DNA of 64,000 nucleotides from Mycobacterium lacus. GTDB lineage: Bacteria; Actinomycetota; Actinomycetes; Mycobacteriales; Mycobacteriaceae. The notes under the pieces were generated by a model. It was given only the letters and a program-made list of their open reading frames with translations, did no database searches and was not told the origin of the DNA. Position 1 is the stretch's first letter; the number at the start of each line of letters is the position of its first letter. The stretch spans positions 4,659,952-4,723,951 of the forward strand of contig NZ_AP022581.1 in the NCBI RefSeq assembly GCF_010731535.1, in the 5' to 3' direction. Below, one piece after another: positions 40,738 to 50,481 of this stretch. The position numbers and the translations under genes were made by a program.

Positions 40738-41937
40738 ATGACCGCTCGTTTCGACCTCTTCGTCGTCGGCTCCGGATTCTTCGGCCTGACGATTGCCGAG
40801 CGCGTGGCTACCCAACTCGACAAGCGTGTCCTTGTCGTCGAGAGGCGCCCGCACATCGGCGGCAACGCCTACTCCGAACCCGAGCCGCAAACCGGCATCG
40901 AAGTCCACAAGTACGGCGCGCACCTGTTTCACACCTCCAACAAGAAGGTGTGGGATTACGTGCGGCAGTTCACCGACTTCACCGGTTACCAGCACCGGGT
41001 GTTCGCGATGCACAACGGGCAGGCCTACCAATTCCCGATGGGGCTGGGGCTGGTCTCGCAGTTCTTCGGCAGGTACTTCACTCCCGACGAAGCGCGCCAA
41101 CTCATCGCCGAACAGGCCGCCGAGATCAAGACCGCCGACGCGCAGAACTTGGAGGAGAAGGCGATCTCGCTGATCGGCCGGCCGCTCTACGAGGCTTTCG
41201 TCAAGGGCTACACCGCCAAGCAGTGGCAGACCGACCCCAAGGAACTTCCCGCGGCCAATATCACCCGGCTGCCGGTGCGCTACACCTTCGACAACCGGTA
41301 CTTCAGCGACACCTACGAGGGGCTGCCGGTCGACGGCTACACCGCGTGGCTACAGAACATGGCCGCCGACGACCGCATCGAGGTCAGGCTCGGCACCGAC
41401 TGGTTCGACGTCCGCGACGAACTGCGCAATGACAGTCCGCAAGCCCCGGTGGTCTACACCGGCCCGTTGGACCGCTACTTCGACTATGCCGAGGGCCGGC
41501 TGGGCTGGCGCACTCTCGACTTCGAAGTAGAGGTGCTCGGGGACTGCGGTGATTTTCAAGGCACCCCGGTGATGAACTACAACGATCTCGACGTCCCGTA
41601 CACGCGCATCCACGAGTTCCGCCACTTCCACCCCGAGCGCGATTACCCGACCGACAAGACGGTGATCATGCGGGAATACTCCCGGTTCGCCGAAGACGAG
41701 GACGAGCCCTACTATCCGATCAACACCGAGGCCGACCGCGCCCTGTTGACCGCCTATCGGGCCAGGGCGAAATCCGAGACCGCGTCAGCGAAGGTACTTT
41801 TCGGCGGACGCTTGGGCACCTACCAATATCTGGATATGCATATGGCCATCGCCAGCGCTTTGAACATGTACGAAAACGTCCTGGCGCCGCACCTGCGTGA
41901 CGGTGTCCCGCTCGGTGACGAGGAAGCCTCGGCATGA
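40738..41937 (+). CDS. glf: UDP-galactopyranose mutase Glf
   Basis: A 399-residue flavoenzyme converting UDP-galactopyranose to UDP-galactofuranose, the donor for arabinogalactan. The FAD motif FVVGSGFFGLTIAERVA and ERRPHIGGNAYSE are at the N-terminus. Substrate-site segments include KYGAHLFHTSNKKVW, KGYTAKQWQTDPKELPA, MNYNDLDVPYTRIHEFRHF and GRLGTYQYLDMHMAIASA. The ATG at 40738 gives the same start as M. tuberculosis (MTARFDLFVVGSG). Its stop overlaps the glfT2 start (ATGA), beginning a tightly packed five-gene operon. Confidence 0.98.
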   Translation: MTARFDLFVVGSGFFGLTIAERVATQLDKRVLVVERRPHIGGNAYSEPEPQTGIEVHKYGAHLFHTSNKKVWDYVRQFTDFTGYQHRVFAMHNGQAYQFPMGLGLVSQFFGRYFTPDEARQLIAEQAAEIKTADAQNLEEKAISLIGRPLYEAFVKGYTAKQWQTDPKELPAANITRLPVRYTFDNRYFSDTYEGLPVDGYTAWLQNMAADDRIEVRLGTDWFDVRDELRNDSPQAPVVYTGPLDRYFDYAEGRLGWRTLDFEVEVLGDCGDFQGTPVMNYNDLDVPYTRIHEFRHFHPERDYPTDKTVIMREYSRFAEDEDEPYYPINTEADRALLTAYRARAKSETASAKVLFGGRLGTYQYLDMHMAIASALNMYENVLAPHLRDGVPLGDEEASA

Positions 41938-43826
41938 CTGCGGTGAGCCTGCTTTCCCGAATCATCCTGCCGCGGCCGGGTGAACCCCTCGACGTGCGCA
42001 AGCTGTACCTGGAGGAGTCGCCCACCAACTCCCGGCGCGCGCATGCGGTGAGCCGCACCACCCTGCGGATCGGTGCGGAGTCCGAGGTGTCGTTCGCCAC
42101 GTATTTCAACGCCTTCCCGGCCAGCTACTGGCGCCGCTGGACGACCTGCGAGTCGGTGGTGTTACGCGCCGAGCTGACCGGTGCCGGACGAGTGGACGTC
42201 TACCGGACCAAGGCCACCGGGGCGCGCATCTTCGTCGAGGGCCGCGCGTTCACCGGCTGCGAGGATCAGCCTCAGGTGGTGGAGGTCGAGGTCGGGCTGC
42301 AACCGTTCGAGGACGGCGGCTGGATCTGGTTCGACATCACCACCGACACCAAGGTCACGCTGCTCAGCGGCGGTTGGTACGCCACCACCCCGGCGCCGGG
42401 AAGGGCCAACATCGCGGTAGGCATCCCGACGTTCAACCGCCCCGCCGACTGCGCCAACGCGCTGGCGGAGCTCACCGCGGACCCGCTGGTGGACGAGGTG
42501 ATCGGCGCGGTGATCGTGCCCGATCAGGGCACCCGCAAGGTCCGCGATCATCCGGACTTCCCCGCCGCGGCCGCCCGGCTGGGCACTCGGCTCTCCGTCC
42601 ACGACCAGCCCAACCTGGGCGGTTCCGGCGGCTACAGCCGGGTGATGTACGAGGCGCTGAAAAACACCGATTGCCAACAGATCCTGTTCATGGACGACGA
42701 CATCCGCATCGAGCCCGACTCGATTCTGCGGGTGCTGGCCATGCACCGGTTCGCGAAGGCCCCGATGCTGGTGGGCGGTCAGATGCTCAACCTGCAGGAG
42801 CCGTCGCACCTGCACATCATGGGCGAGGTCGTGAACCGGTCGAACTTCATGTGGACGGCGGCGCCGCATGCCGAGTACGACCACGACTTCGCCGAATACC
42901 CACTGAACGACAACAACGACAGAAGCAAGCTCCTGCACCGGCGCATCGACGTCGACTACAACGGCTGGTGGACCTGCATGATCCCGCGGCAGGTCGCCGA
43001 GGAGCTGGGCCAGCCGCTGCCGCTGTTCATCAAATGGGACGACGCCGACTACGGGCTGCGCGCCGCCGAGCACGGTTACCCGACGGTCACGCTGCCCGGC
43101 GCGGCGATCTGGCACATGGCGTGGAGCGACAAGGACGACGCCATCGACTGGCAGGCCTACTTCCATCTGCGCAACCGGTTGGTGGTCGCGGCGCTGCACT
43201 GGGACGGTGACGTAACCGGGCTGGTCCGCAGCCACTTCAAGGCAACGTTGAAACACCTTGCCTGCCTGGAATATTCGACGGTGGCCATCCAGAACAAGGC
43301 GATCGACGACTTCCTCGCCGGCCCGGAGCACATCTTCTCGATCCTGGAATCGGCGCTGCCGGAGGTACACCGGATGCGCAAGGAATTCCCGGACGCGGTC
43401 GTGCTGCCCGCGGCCAGCGAGCTGCCGCCGCCGTTGCACAGGAACAAGGTGATGAAGCCACCGGTGAATCCGTTGTCCATCGGCTACCGGCTGGCCCGCG
43501 GAATATTGCACAACGCGACCGCCGCCGACCCGGCACACCACGTGCGCCCGGAGTTCAATGTGCCGACCCAGGACGCGCGCTGGTTCCGGTTGTGCACGGT
43601 CGACGGCGTCACCGTCACCACGGCGGATGGATGCGGCGTGGTGTATCGCCAGCGTGATCGGGCCAAGATGCTGTCGTTGCTGTTCAAGTCGCTGCGCCGC
43701 CAGCGGCAACTGGCTCGCCGGTTCGACGAGATGCGCAGGGTGTACCGCGACGCGTTGCCGGTGCTGTCCAGCAAGCAAAAGTGGGAGACCGCGTTGCTGC
43801 CCCACAACGAGCGTGAGCATGCCTGA
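41934..43826 (+). CDS. glfT2: Galactofuranosyltransferase GlfT2
   Basis: A 630-residue processive GT2-family enzyme that builds the alternating beta-1,5/1,6 galactan chain on the lipid-linked intermediate at the cytoplasmic face. An N-terminal beta-sandwich domain (about 1-150) is followed by the GT-A domain with VGIPTFNRPADCANALAEL, the metal motif ILFMDDDIRIEPDS (DDD) and the catalytic region FIKWDDADYGLRAAEHGYP followed by IWHMAW. The C-terminal helices help bind the membrane. The start overlaps glf, and the end overlaps Rv3807c by 8 bases. Confidence 0.97.
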   Translation: MTAVSLLSRIILPRPGEPLDVRKLYLEESPTNSRRAHAVSRTTLRIGAESEVSFATYFNAFPASYWRRWTTCESVVLRAELTGAGRVDVYRTKATGARIFVEGRAFTGCEDQPQVVEVEVGLQPFEDGGWIWFDITTDTKVTLLSGGWYATTPAPGRANIAVGIPTFNRPADCANALAELTADPLVDEVIGAVIVPDQGTRKVRDHPDFPAAAARLGTRLSVHDQPNLGGSGGYSRVMYEALKNTDCQQILFMDDDIRIEPDSILRVLAMHRFAKAPMLVGGQMLNLQEPSHLHIMGEVVNRSNFMWTAAPHAEYDHDFAEYPLNDNNDRSKLLHRRIDVDYNGWWTCMIPRQVAEELGQPLPLFIKWDDADYGLRAAEHGYPTVTLPGAAIWHMAWSDKDDAIDWQAYFHLRNRLVVAALHWDGDVTGLVRSHFKATLKHLACLEYSTVAIQNKAIDDFLAGPEHIFSILESALPEVHRMRKEFPDAVVLPAASELPPPLHRNKVMKPPVNPLSIGYRLARGILHNATAADPAHHVRPEFNVPTQDARWFRLCTVDGVTVTTADGCGVVYRQRDRAKMLSLLFKSLRRQRQLARRFDEMRRVYRDALPVLSSKQKWETALLPHNEREHA

Positions 43827-44361
43827 ACCCCCCCCTTTAGGGGCCCCACGTGGCGAAGTGGCCGCCATGGTGGCCGTTCAGTCGGCGCTGGCTGACCGCC
43901 CGGGTGTGCTCACCGCGGCGCGCGGACTTTCCCACTTCGGCGAACACAGCATCGGCTGGGTGGCCGTGTCGCTGCTGGGTGCGGTCCTGGCGCCGCGGCG
44001 GCGCCGGGATTGGGTGGTGGCCGGGGCCGGTTCCCTCGTCGCCCATGCGGCCGCTGTGCTGGTCAAGCGGCTGGTGCGGCGCCGGCGGCCGCAGCACCCG
44101 GCCATCGTGGTCAATGTCGGCACACCCAGCCAGCTGAGCTTCCCGTCGGCGCATGCCACATCGACCACGGCCGCGGCCATCTTGCTGGGCAGAGCCACCG
44201 GGCTGCGCAAAGGGATGACCGCCGCGGTGCTGGTGCCGCCGATGGCGCTGTCGCGAATACTGCTGGGCGTGCACTATCCCAGCGACGTGGCCGTCGGCAT
44301 AGCCCTCGGCGCCGCCATCGCAGCCATCGCGGCCCGAGTCGACGGAGGTGTGACCGAATGA
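43819..44361 (+). CDS. PAP2-family phosphatase, probable decaprenylphosphoryl-phosphoribose phosphatase (Rv3807c)
   Basis: A 180-residue membrane phosphatase with the three PAP2 motifs: KRLVRRRRPQ (KxxxxxxRP), FPSAHATSTTA (PSxH) and SRILLGVHYPSDVAVG (SRxxxxxHxxxD). It is thought to remove the phosphate from decaprenylphosphoryl-5-phosphoribose, the product of UbiA, on the way to the arabinose donor. Four to five hydrophobic helices. The ATG at 43819 overlaps glfT2; GTG at 43813 is an alternative. Its stop overlaps the ubiA start. Confidence 0.9.
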   Translation: MPEPPPLGAPRGEVAAMVAVQSALADRPGVLTAARGLSHFGEHSIGWVAVSLLGAVLAPRRRRDWVVAGAGSLVAHAAAVLVKRLVRRRRPQHPAIVVNVGTPSQLSFPSAHATSTTAAAILLGRATGLRKGMTAAVLVPPMALSRILLGVHYPSDVAVGIALGAAIAAIAARVDGGVTE

Positions 44362-45275
44362 GTGAAGACCTGGAGGCTTCCGTGGCCGGACCTCCGGCGA
44401 ACCTGGTCAGTGGCGTGGTCAGGGCAATGCGCCCGCGCCAATGGGTGAAGAACGTCTTGGTGCTGGCGGCGCCGCTGGCCGCGTTGGGCGGCCCGGTCCG
44501 CTACGACTACGCCGAGGTGCTGGCCAAGGTATCCCTGGCGTTCGTGGTGTTCTGCCTGGCGGCCTCGGCGATCTACTTGATCAACGACGTGCGCGACGTC
44601 GACGCCGACCGCGAGCACCCCACCAAGCGGTTCCGGCCGATCGCGGCGGGCGTCGTGCCCGAGTGGCTGGCCTATTCCCTGGCGGCCGGGCTGGGGGTCG
44701 CCGCGCTGGTGATCTCCTGGCAGCTGGCGCCGAACCTGGCACTGGTGATGGCCGTCTACATCGCCATGCAGCTGGGTTACTGCTTCGGCCTCAAACACCA
44801 AGCGGTGATGGACATCTGCATCGTGTCGTCGGCATATTTGCTCCGGGCCATCGCCGGGGGTGTGGCCACCAAAATCCCGCTGTCGCAGTGGTTTTTGCTG
44901 TTCGTGGCGTTCGGGTCGCTGTTCATGGTGGCGGGCAAGCGCTACGCCGAGCTGCAACTGGCCGAGCGCACCGGCGCCAAGATCCGTAAGGCGCTGGAAA
45001 GCTACACCAGCACCTATCTGCGGTTCGTCTGGACGTTGTCGGCCACCGCGGTGGTGGTGTGCTACGGACTGTGGGCGTTCGAGCGTGACCGCCATTCGGG
45101 ACCCTGGTTCGCGGTGTCGATGGTCCCGTTCACCATCGCAATCCTGCGCTACGCGGTGGACGTCGATGGCGGGCTGGCGGGAGAGCCCGAAGACATCGCA
45201 CTGCGTGACCGGGTGTTGCAGCTGCTGGCGCTCGCATGGATCGCGACGGTTGGTGCCGCGGTTGCCTTCGGCTAG
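44358..45275 (+). CDS. ubiA: Decaprenylphosphate phosphoribosyltransferase UbiA (DppR synthase)
   Basis: A 305-residue integral membrane prenyl-transferring enzyme. It attaches decaprenyl phosphate to phosphoribose pyrophosphate, the committed step toward decaprenylphosphoryl-arabinose for arabinan. Asp-rich motifs are AIYLINDVRDVDADREHPTK (NDxxDxxxD) and, in the second half, YAVDVDGGLAGEPED. About nine helices, e.g. LALVMAVYIAMQLGYCFGL. The ATG overlaps the previous stop. Mutations in the M. tuberculosis gene give ethambutol resistance. It ends 31 bp before aftB. Confidence 0.95.
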   Translation: MSEDLEASVAGPPANLVSGVVRAMRPRQWVKNVLVLAAPLAALGGPVRYDYAEVLAKVSLAFVVFCLAASAIYLINDVRDVDADREHPTKRFRPIAAGVVPEWLAYSLAAGLGVAALVISWQLAPNLALVMAVYIAMQLGYCFGLKHQAVMDICIVSSAYLLRAIAGGVATKIPLSQWFLLFVAFGSLFMVAGKRYAELQLAERTGAKIRKALESYTSTYLRFVWTLSATAVVVCYGLWAFERDRHSGPWFAVSMVPFTIAILRYAVDVDGGLAGEPEDIALRDRVLQLLALAWIATVGAAVAFG

Positions 45276-45306
45276 CACCAAACTCGGAGCGCTCGCGGTC
45301 GGGGTG

Positions 45307-47259
45307 ATGCCGACCCGGCGGCCCGCGGTGAGGCGGGTCAGCCGGCCGGTATTCCCCTACCACGCCACGGTCCGGGCTAGCCTGTGGATCAGCGTGGCGG
45401 TGGTCGCGGCGCTGTTCGCCTGGGGGAGCTGGCAGCGACGCTGGATCGCCGACGACGGGCTGATCGTGCTGCGCACCGTGCGCAATCTGTTGGCCGGCAA
45501 CGGGCCGGTGTTCAACATGGGCGAGCGGGTGGAGGCGAACACCTCGACGGCGTGGACGTATCTGCTGTACGCGGGGAGCTGGGTCGGCGGGCCGATGCGC
45601 ATGGAGTACGTAGCCCTGGCCATGGCCTTAACGCTCTCCGTGGTGGGTATGGGGCTGTTCATGTTGGGGACGGGCCGGTTGTATGCGCCCAGCCTGCGGG
45701 GCCGTCGCGCGATCATGCTGCCGGCCGGGGCGTTGGTGTACATCGCGGTGCCGCCGGCGCGCGACTTCGCCACGTCCGGGCTGGAAAGCGGGCTGGTGCT
45801 GGCCTATCTGGGGCTGTTGTGGTGGATGTTGGTCTGCTGGTCGCAGCCGTTGCGGCTGCGACCGGAGGGCCGGGTGTTCACCGGGACGCTGGCTTTCGTC
45901 GCCGGATGCAGTGTATTTGTCCGGCCCGAACTGGCGCTGACGGGCGGGCTCGCGCTGATCATGATGCTGGTCGCGGCCCGCAGCTGGCGCCGTCGCGTAC
46001 TGATCGTGGCGGCCGGAGGCGCTCTGCCGCTGGCCTACCAGATCTTCCGGATGGGCTACTACGCGCTGCTGGTGCCCGGTACCGCCCTGGCCAAAGACGC
46101 CGCCGGCGACAAGTGGTCACAAGGCATGGTCTACCTGGCCAACTTCAACCGGCCGTATGCGCTTTGGGTGCCGTTGGTGCTGTTGGTGCCGCTGGGCCTG
46201 CTGTTGATGTTTGCACGGCGCCGGCCGTCGTTTTTGCGTCCTGTGGTAACGCCCGACTACGGCCGGGTGGCCCGGGCCGTGCAGAGCCCGCCGGCGGTCG
46301 TGGCCTTCATCCTCGTCAGCGGCCTGCTGCAGGGGGTGTATTGGATCCGGCAGGGCGGCGACTTCATGCACGGCCGGGTATTGCTGGCGGCGCTGCTTTG
46401 TTTGCTGGCTCCGGTGGCTGTCATTCCCGTGGTGGTGCCCGACGGAAAGGACTACTCGCGGGAGACCGGCTATTGGCTGGCCGGTGCGGTCAGCCTGTTG
46501 TGGCTGGGGGTCGCGGGTTGGTCGCTGTGGGCGGCGAATTCGCCGGGGATGGGTGACGACGCGACGCATGTGACCTATTCGGGGATCGTCGACGAGCGCC
46601 GCTTCTATGCACAGGCGACCGGGCACGCGCATCCGCTGACCGCCGCCGACTATCTCGATTACCCGAGGATGGCCGCCGTCCTCACCGCGATCAACAACAC
46701 CCCGGAGGGGGCGTTGCTGCTGCCGTCTGGCAACTACAATCAATGGGACCTCGTGCCGATGCTCCAGCCGGCTCCGGGAACCGCAGCGGACGATAGGGCA
46801 CCCCAAAAGCCGCAACACACTGTGTTCTTCACTAACCTCGGCATGCTGGGCATGAACGTCGGGCTCGATGTCAGGGTGATCGATCAGATTGGGCTGGCAA
46901 ACCCACTCGCGCAACACACCGACCGGCTGCGGCATGGCCGGATCGGGCACGACAAGAACCTCTTCCCGGACTGGGTGGTCGCCGACGGGCCGTGGGTCAA
47001 GGTGTACCCGGGTATCCCTGGTTATCTCGACCAGCAATGGGTCGCCGAGGCGGTGGCGGCTCTGCAATGCCCGGCGACCCAGGCGGCGCTGAACTCGGTA
47101 CGGGCGCCGATGAACCTGCACCGGTTCATCTCCAACGTGCTGCATTCCTACGAGTTCACCCAATACCGGATCGACCGCGTTCCGCTCTATGAACTCATCA
47201 GGTGCGGGCTCGAGGTGCCCGAGGGGGGCGGCCCCACTTCAGTCGGTCCGCACGACTGA
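45307..47259 (+). CDS. aftB: Terminal beta-1,2-arabinofuranosyltransferase AftB
   Basis: A 650-residue GT-C transferase that adds the terminal beta-1,2-arabinose of arabinogalactan and lipoarabinomannan from decaprenylphosphoryl-arabinose. Nine to ten membrane helices come first, with the GT-C metal/catalytic loop RRWIADDGLIVLRTVRNLLA (DD at about residues 52-53), then PPARDFATSGLESGLVLAYL. A periplasmic C-terminal domain carries carbohydrate-binding-like segments. The ATG at 45307 adds about 20 residues to the M. tuberculosis start I remember (equivalent to VRASLW). The stop lies only 3 bases before the target duplication of the inserted IS. Confidence 0.95.
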   Translation: MPTRRPAVRRVSRPVFPYHATVRASLWISVAVVAALFAWGSWQRRWIADDGLIVLRTVRNLLAGNGPVFNMGERVEANTSTAWTYLLYAGSWVGGPMRMEYVALAMALTLSVVGMGLFMLGTGRLYAPSLRGRRAIMLPAGALVYIAVPPARDFATSGLESGLVLAYLGLLWWMLVCWSQPLRLRPEGRVFTGTLAFVAGCSVFVRPELALTGGLALIMMLVAARSWRRRVLIVAAGGALPLAYQIFRMGYYALLVPGTALAKDAAGDKWSQGMVYLANFNRPYALWVPLVLLVPLGLLLMFARRRPSFLRPVVTPDYGRVARAVQSPPAVVAFILVSGLLQGVYWIRQGGDFMHGRVLLAALLCLLAPVAVIPVVVPDGKDYSRETGYWLAGAVSLLWLGVAGWSLWAANSPGMGDDATHVTYSGIVDERRFYAQATGHAHPLTAADYLDYPRMAAVLTAINNTPEGALLLPSGNYNQWDLVPMLQPAPGTAADDRAPQKPQHTVFFTNLGMLGMNVGLDVRVIDQIGLANPLAQHTDRLRHGRIGHDKNLFPDWVVADGPWVKVYPGIPGYLDQQWVAEAVAALQCPATQAALNSVRAPMNLHRFISNVLHSYEFTQYRIDRVPLYELIRCGLEVPEGGGPTSVGPHD

Positions 47260-47266
47260 GCGTTAG

Positions 47267-48944
47267 CCCGGATTTTTCGCGAAACTGTGCGTGACACGGT
47301 GTTGAGTTAGCGAAAGTGCCTGTCCTGCAATGGATAATGAGGTTTCTTCAAGTCGTCAGTATCCAGCGGGGAGGCACTTTCTAAGTGAACGGTAGCGCAG
47401 CGGGTCCGCGGGTGAAAGTATCAGCCGACGGTGCCGGTGTCGTGTCGCATGCCGGGGTGGGCATGCTGCGGGAGGTCGCCGATCTGACCGGGCTGTCGTC
47501 GCAGGTCACAGCCGTGTTGGCCGATACCTACCGGGGGCCGTGGATGCATGCACCCGGGGTGGTGTTCGCTGATCTGGCCGCGGCGGTGGCCGACGGCGCG
47601 GACTGCATCGATTCGGTCGGCGCATTGTGGGTGACCGCCAGCAGGCGTTCGGGCCGGTGGCCTCGACGAGCACGCTGTGGCGGTTGGTTGATGAGCGCAT
47701 CGACGCCGCGCATCTGCCGGGGATTCGGGCGGCCCGCGCGCATGCCCGCGCCCAGGCGTGGGCGGCCGGGCGGCCCCGAGCACGGTGGGTGGCTGCACCT
47801 GGATGTCGATGCCACCATCTGCGTTGATCATTCCGACAACAAGGAAAACGCGGCAGCGACCTGGAAGAAAACCTTCGGATTCCACCCGCTGCTGGTGTTT
47901 TTGGACCGTCCCGACATCGCCGCCGGGGAGGCCTTGGCCGGGTTGCTGCGCGCAGGCAACGCCGGCTCGAACACCACCGCCGACCACATCACCGTTCTTG
48001 AGCAGGCGCTGGAATCGCTACCGGCGGCCTACCGTCCCGACCCGGACAACCCCGACGGGCCGGCGGTGTTGATCCGCTCGGATTCGGCCGGGGCCACCTA
48101 CGGGTTCGCCGCGGCCTGCCGTACCGCGCACGTGGGTTCTCCTTGGGCGCGGTCATCGACTCCCGCGTGCAAAACGCTGTCGAGATCCTCAACGACGCCG
48201 ATGCCTGGTATCCGGCCATCGACACCGACGGCGCCATCCGCGACGGCGCCTGGTCGCCGAGGCCACCGATCTGGTGGATCTGTCGGCTTGGCCGGCCGGC
48301 ACGCGGTTGGTCCTACGCAAGGAGCGCCCGCACCCCGGCGCCCAGTTGCGGTTCACCGATTCTGACGGCCACCGGGTCACCGGGTTTCTCACCGACACCG
48401 CCGACGGGGCCATCCCCGGCCAGCTGGCCGGCCTGGAGTTGCGCCACCGCCAACACGCCCGGGTGGAAGACCGCATCCGCCAAGCCAAAGCCACCGGCCT
48501 GCGGAATCTACCGTTCAGTGCTTTTGACGCCAATGCCGCCTGGCTTGAAATCGTCCTGGCAGCCACCGATCTGATCGCCTGGACCAAACTGATCGGCTTC
48601 ACCGAGGACCCGGACCTGGCGCGCTGCGAGATCGCCGCCTTCCGCTACCGGGTGCTGCACGTGGCCGCCCGCATCACCCGCGGCGCCCGCCAGGTTCGCC
48701 TGCGCATCGACGCCACCTGGCGCTGGGCCAAGGCCATCACCGCCGCCTGGATTCGCATCCGCGCCGCCTTCACCTAACCACCCGACCTCCCTGACCCGAC
48801 CAGACGAAAGACCCCGGCCCCCAGGAAGCCCGCCCACCGGCACGACAGCCGGCGACCTGTCGCACCCACCTGCCAGAATCGGCGTCACCAGCCGGCCAGA
48901 ACCCCGCTCACACCCCACCCATCAAGCAGCGCGAAAAATCGAGG
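47267..48944 (+). mobile_element. IS1380-family insertion sequence, decayed, 1678 bp
   Basis: Both ends are visible. The left end is CCCGGATTTTTCGCG (47267-47281), and the right end reads CCTCGATTTTTCGCG on the minus strand (48930-48944); they match at 13 of 15 positions. Each is flanked by TTAG (47263-47266 and 48945-48948), a 4-bp target duplication as expected for IS1380. The single transposase gene is frameshifted several times. The element separates aftB from fbpA, which are neighbours in M. tuberculosis. Length fits the family (about 1.65 kb). Confidence 0.92.
47385..48777 (+). pseudogene. IS1380-type DDE transposase, multiply frameshifted
   Basis: Concatenated frames give an almost complete IS1380 transposase. 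Frame one has VKVSADGAGVVSHAGVGMLR, GPWMHAPGVVFADLAAAVAD; a shift near 47630 leads to TLWRLVDERIDAAHLPGIRA. It shifts back near 47775 to GGWLHLDVDATICVDHSDNK (DDE segment) and FGFHPLLVFLDRP. Another shift near 48135 gives GAVIDSRVQNAVEILNDADA. A fourth near 48255 gives HARVEDRIRQAKATGLRNLP and the C-terminus. At least four frameshifts mean the copy is inactive. A GTG at 47385 would be the original start. Confidence 0.9.
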
Positions 48945-49291
48945 TTAGCGAGCCGGCCGCAATTTCGGGCAACATCGACTGCCCGCCCGAGGCCATCGGG
49001 TCGCCGCGCGGTGAGAATACTGACAGCAACATCACAATTGAGTCTTCACCAGGCCGCAATGAACGGCCGGCACATGCGGAAATGCCGTTTCCGGCCGGCG
49101 TGTGAAGCGTGAAAATCGCCCTGAATTGCCGCCAAATCGCCGTCTCGGCGACCCGCTCGAGGGGAAAGCACACCCAAAGTTGTGGTTGACTACACGGGCA
49201 CTGCGGCGCCTCGCGCACGCAGTCCGGCCTAATTCAGGACGCGCCCCAAGCACACGGTTGCGCTTAAACGGATGAGGATGAGGAAGCAAGA
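48945..49291. other. 347-bp fbpA upstream region
   Basis: This stretch runs from the right IS flank to fbpA and must contain the fbpA promoter. It has an inverted repeat near 49065-49105 (GGCCGGCACATGCGGAAATG against TTTCCGGCCGGCGTG) and an AT-richer part before GGATGAGGATGAGGAAGCAA, the ribosome-binding region. No gene is visible. Confidence 0.5.
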
Positions 49292-50317
49292 ATGAAGCTT
49301 GTTGACAGAGTTCGCGGTGCCGTGACGGGCATGCCGCGCCGACTCGTGATAGGGATCGCCGGTGCGGCCCTCCTGTCGGGTCTGATCGGCGTCGTCGGGG
49401 GCTCGGCGACCGCCGGCGCGTTCTCCCGGCCGGGCCTGCCGGTGGAGTACCTGCAGGTGCCGTCGCCGTCAATGGGCCGCGACATCAAGGTCCAGTTCCA
49501 AAGCGGCGGCCCCAACTCGCCGGCGATCTACCTGCTCGACGGCCTGCGCGCGCAGGACGACTTCAACGGCTGGGACATCAACACCCCCGCGTTCGAGTGG
49601 TACTACCAGTCGGGCCTGTCGGTGATCATGCCGGTCGGTGGGCAGTCCAGCTTCTACACCGACTGGTACCAGCCCGCCTGCGGCAAGGCCGGCTGCCAGA
49701 CCTACAAGTGGGAGACGTTCCTGACCAGCGAGCTGCCGCAGTGGCTGCAGAGCAATCGTCAGGTCAAGCCCACGGGCAGTGCCGCGATCGGCCTTTCGAT
49801 GGCCGCCTCCTCGGCGCTCACGTTGGCGATCTACCACCCGGCGCAGTTCGTCTACGCGGGCGCGATGTCGGGTCTGCTCGACCCCTCCCAGGCGATGGGT
49901 CCCTCGCTGATCGGCCTCGCGATGGGTGACGCCGGCGGCTTCAAGGCCTCCGACATGTGGGGCCCGAAGGACGACCCGGCGTGGCAGCGAAACGACCCGT
50001 TGCTGAACGTCGGCAAGTTGATCGCGAACAACACCCGCCTCTGGGTCTACTGCGGCAACGGCAAGCCGTCGGATCTGGGGGGCAACAACCTGCCCGCCAA
50101 GTTCCTCGAGGGCTTCGTGCGGACCAGCAACATCAAGTTCCAGGACGCCTACAACGCCGGCGGTGGCCACAATGCCAGCTTCAACTTCCCGGACAGCGGC
50201 ACCCACAGCTGGGAGTACTGGGGTGCGCAGCTGCAGGCCATGAAGCCCGATCTGCAGCAGACGCTGGGCGCCACACCCAACAACGGCGGTAACGGCACCA
50301 ACCACCAGGGCACCTAA
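49292..50317 (+). CDS. fbpA: Antigen 85A mycolyltransferase FbpA
   Basis: A 341-residue secreted esterase-fold enzyme that transfers mycolate between trehalose monomycolates and onto arabinogalactan, and binds fibronectin. The signal peptide (about 42 residues, MPRRLVIGIAGAALLSGLIG ... ATAGA) precedes FSRPGLPVEYLQVPSPSMG. The nucleophile elbow GLSMAASSALTLAIY holds the catalytic Ser, and the catalytic His is in NAGGGHNASFNFPDSGTHSW. The active-site disulphide Cys of KAGCQTYKW and PACGKAG are present. It is separated from aftB by the IS. A strong hairpin follows. Confidence 0.97.
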   Translation: MKLVDRVRGAVTGMPRRLVIGIAGAALLSGLIGVVGGSATAGAFSRPGLPVEYLQVPSPSMGRDIKVQFQSGGPNSPAIYLLDGLRAQDDFNGWDINTPAFEWYYQSGLSVIMPVGGQSSFYTDWYQPACGKAGCQTYKWETFLTSELPQWLQSNRQVKPTGSAAIGLSMAASSALTLAIYHPAQFVYAGAMSGLLDPSQAMGPSLIGLAMGDAGGFKASDMWGPKDDPAWQRNDPLLNVGKLIANNTRLWVYCGNGKPSDLGGNNLPAKFLEGFVRTSNIKFQDAYNAGGGHNASFNFPDSGTHSWEYWGAQLQAMKPDLQQTLGATPNNGGNGTNHQGT

Positions 50318-50343
50318 GTAATCCTGGGCTGACGGCAACACAA

Positions 50344-50378
50344 CTAACGGCGGCGACCCTCGGGGTCGCCGCCGTTAG
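50344..50378 (+). terminator. Strong hairpin after fbpA
   Basis: CTAACGGCGGCGACCC, loop TCG, GGGTCGCCGCCGTTAG: a perfect 16-bp GC-rich stem, 27 bp after the fbpA stop and followed by CCCTTTATC. It lacks a long U tract, as is usual for mycobacterial terminators. It should at least partly insulate fbpA from fbpD. Confidence 0.8.
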
Positions 50379-50481
50379 CCCTTTATCCCATCGGGCGCGG
50401 TGTGGTTAGCTACCTTGCGAGCCGGGGTTTGCCGCGGGAGCTGGATCGCTGTGCGCGCAGCGATAGACGAGGGAGGTGGAC

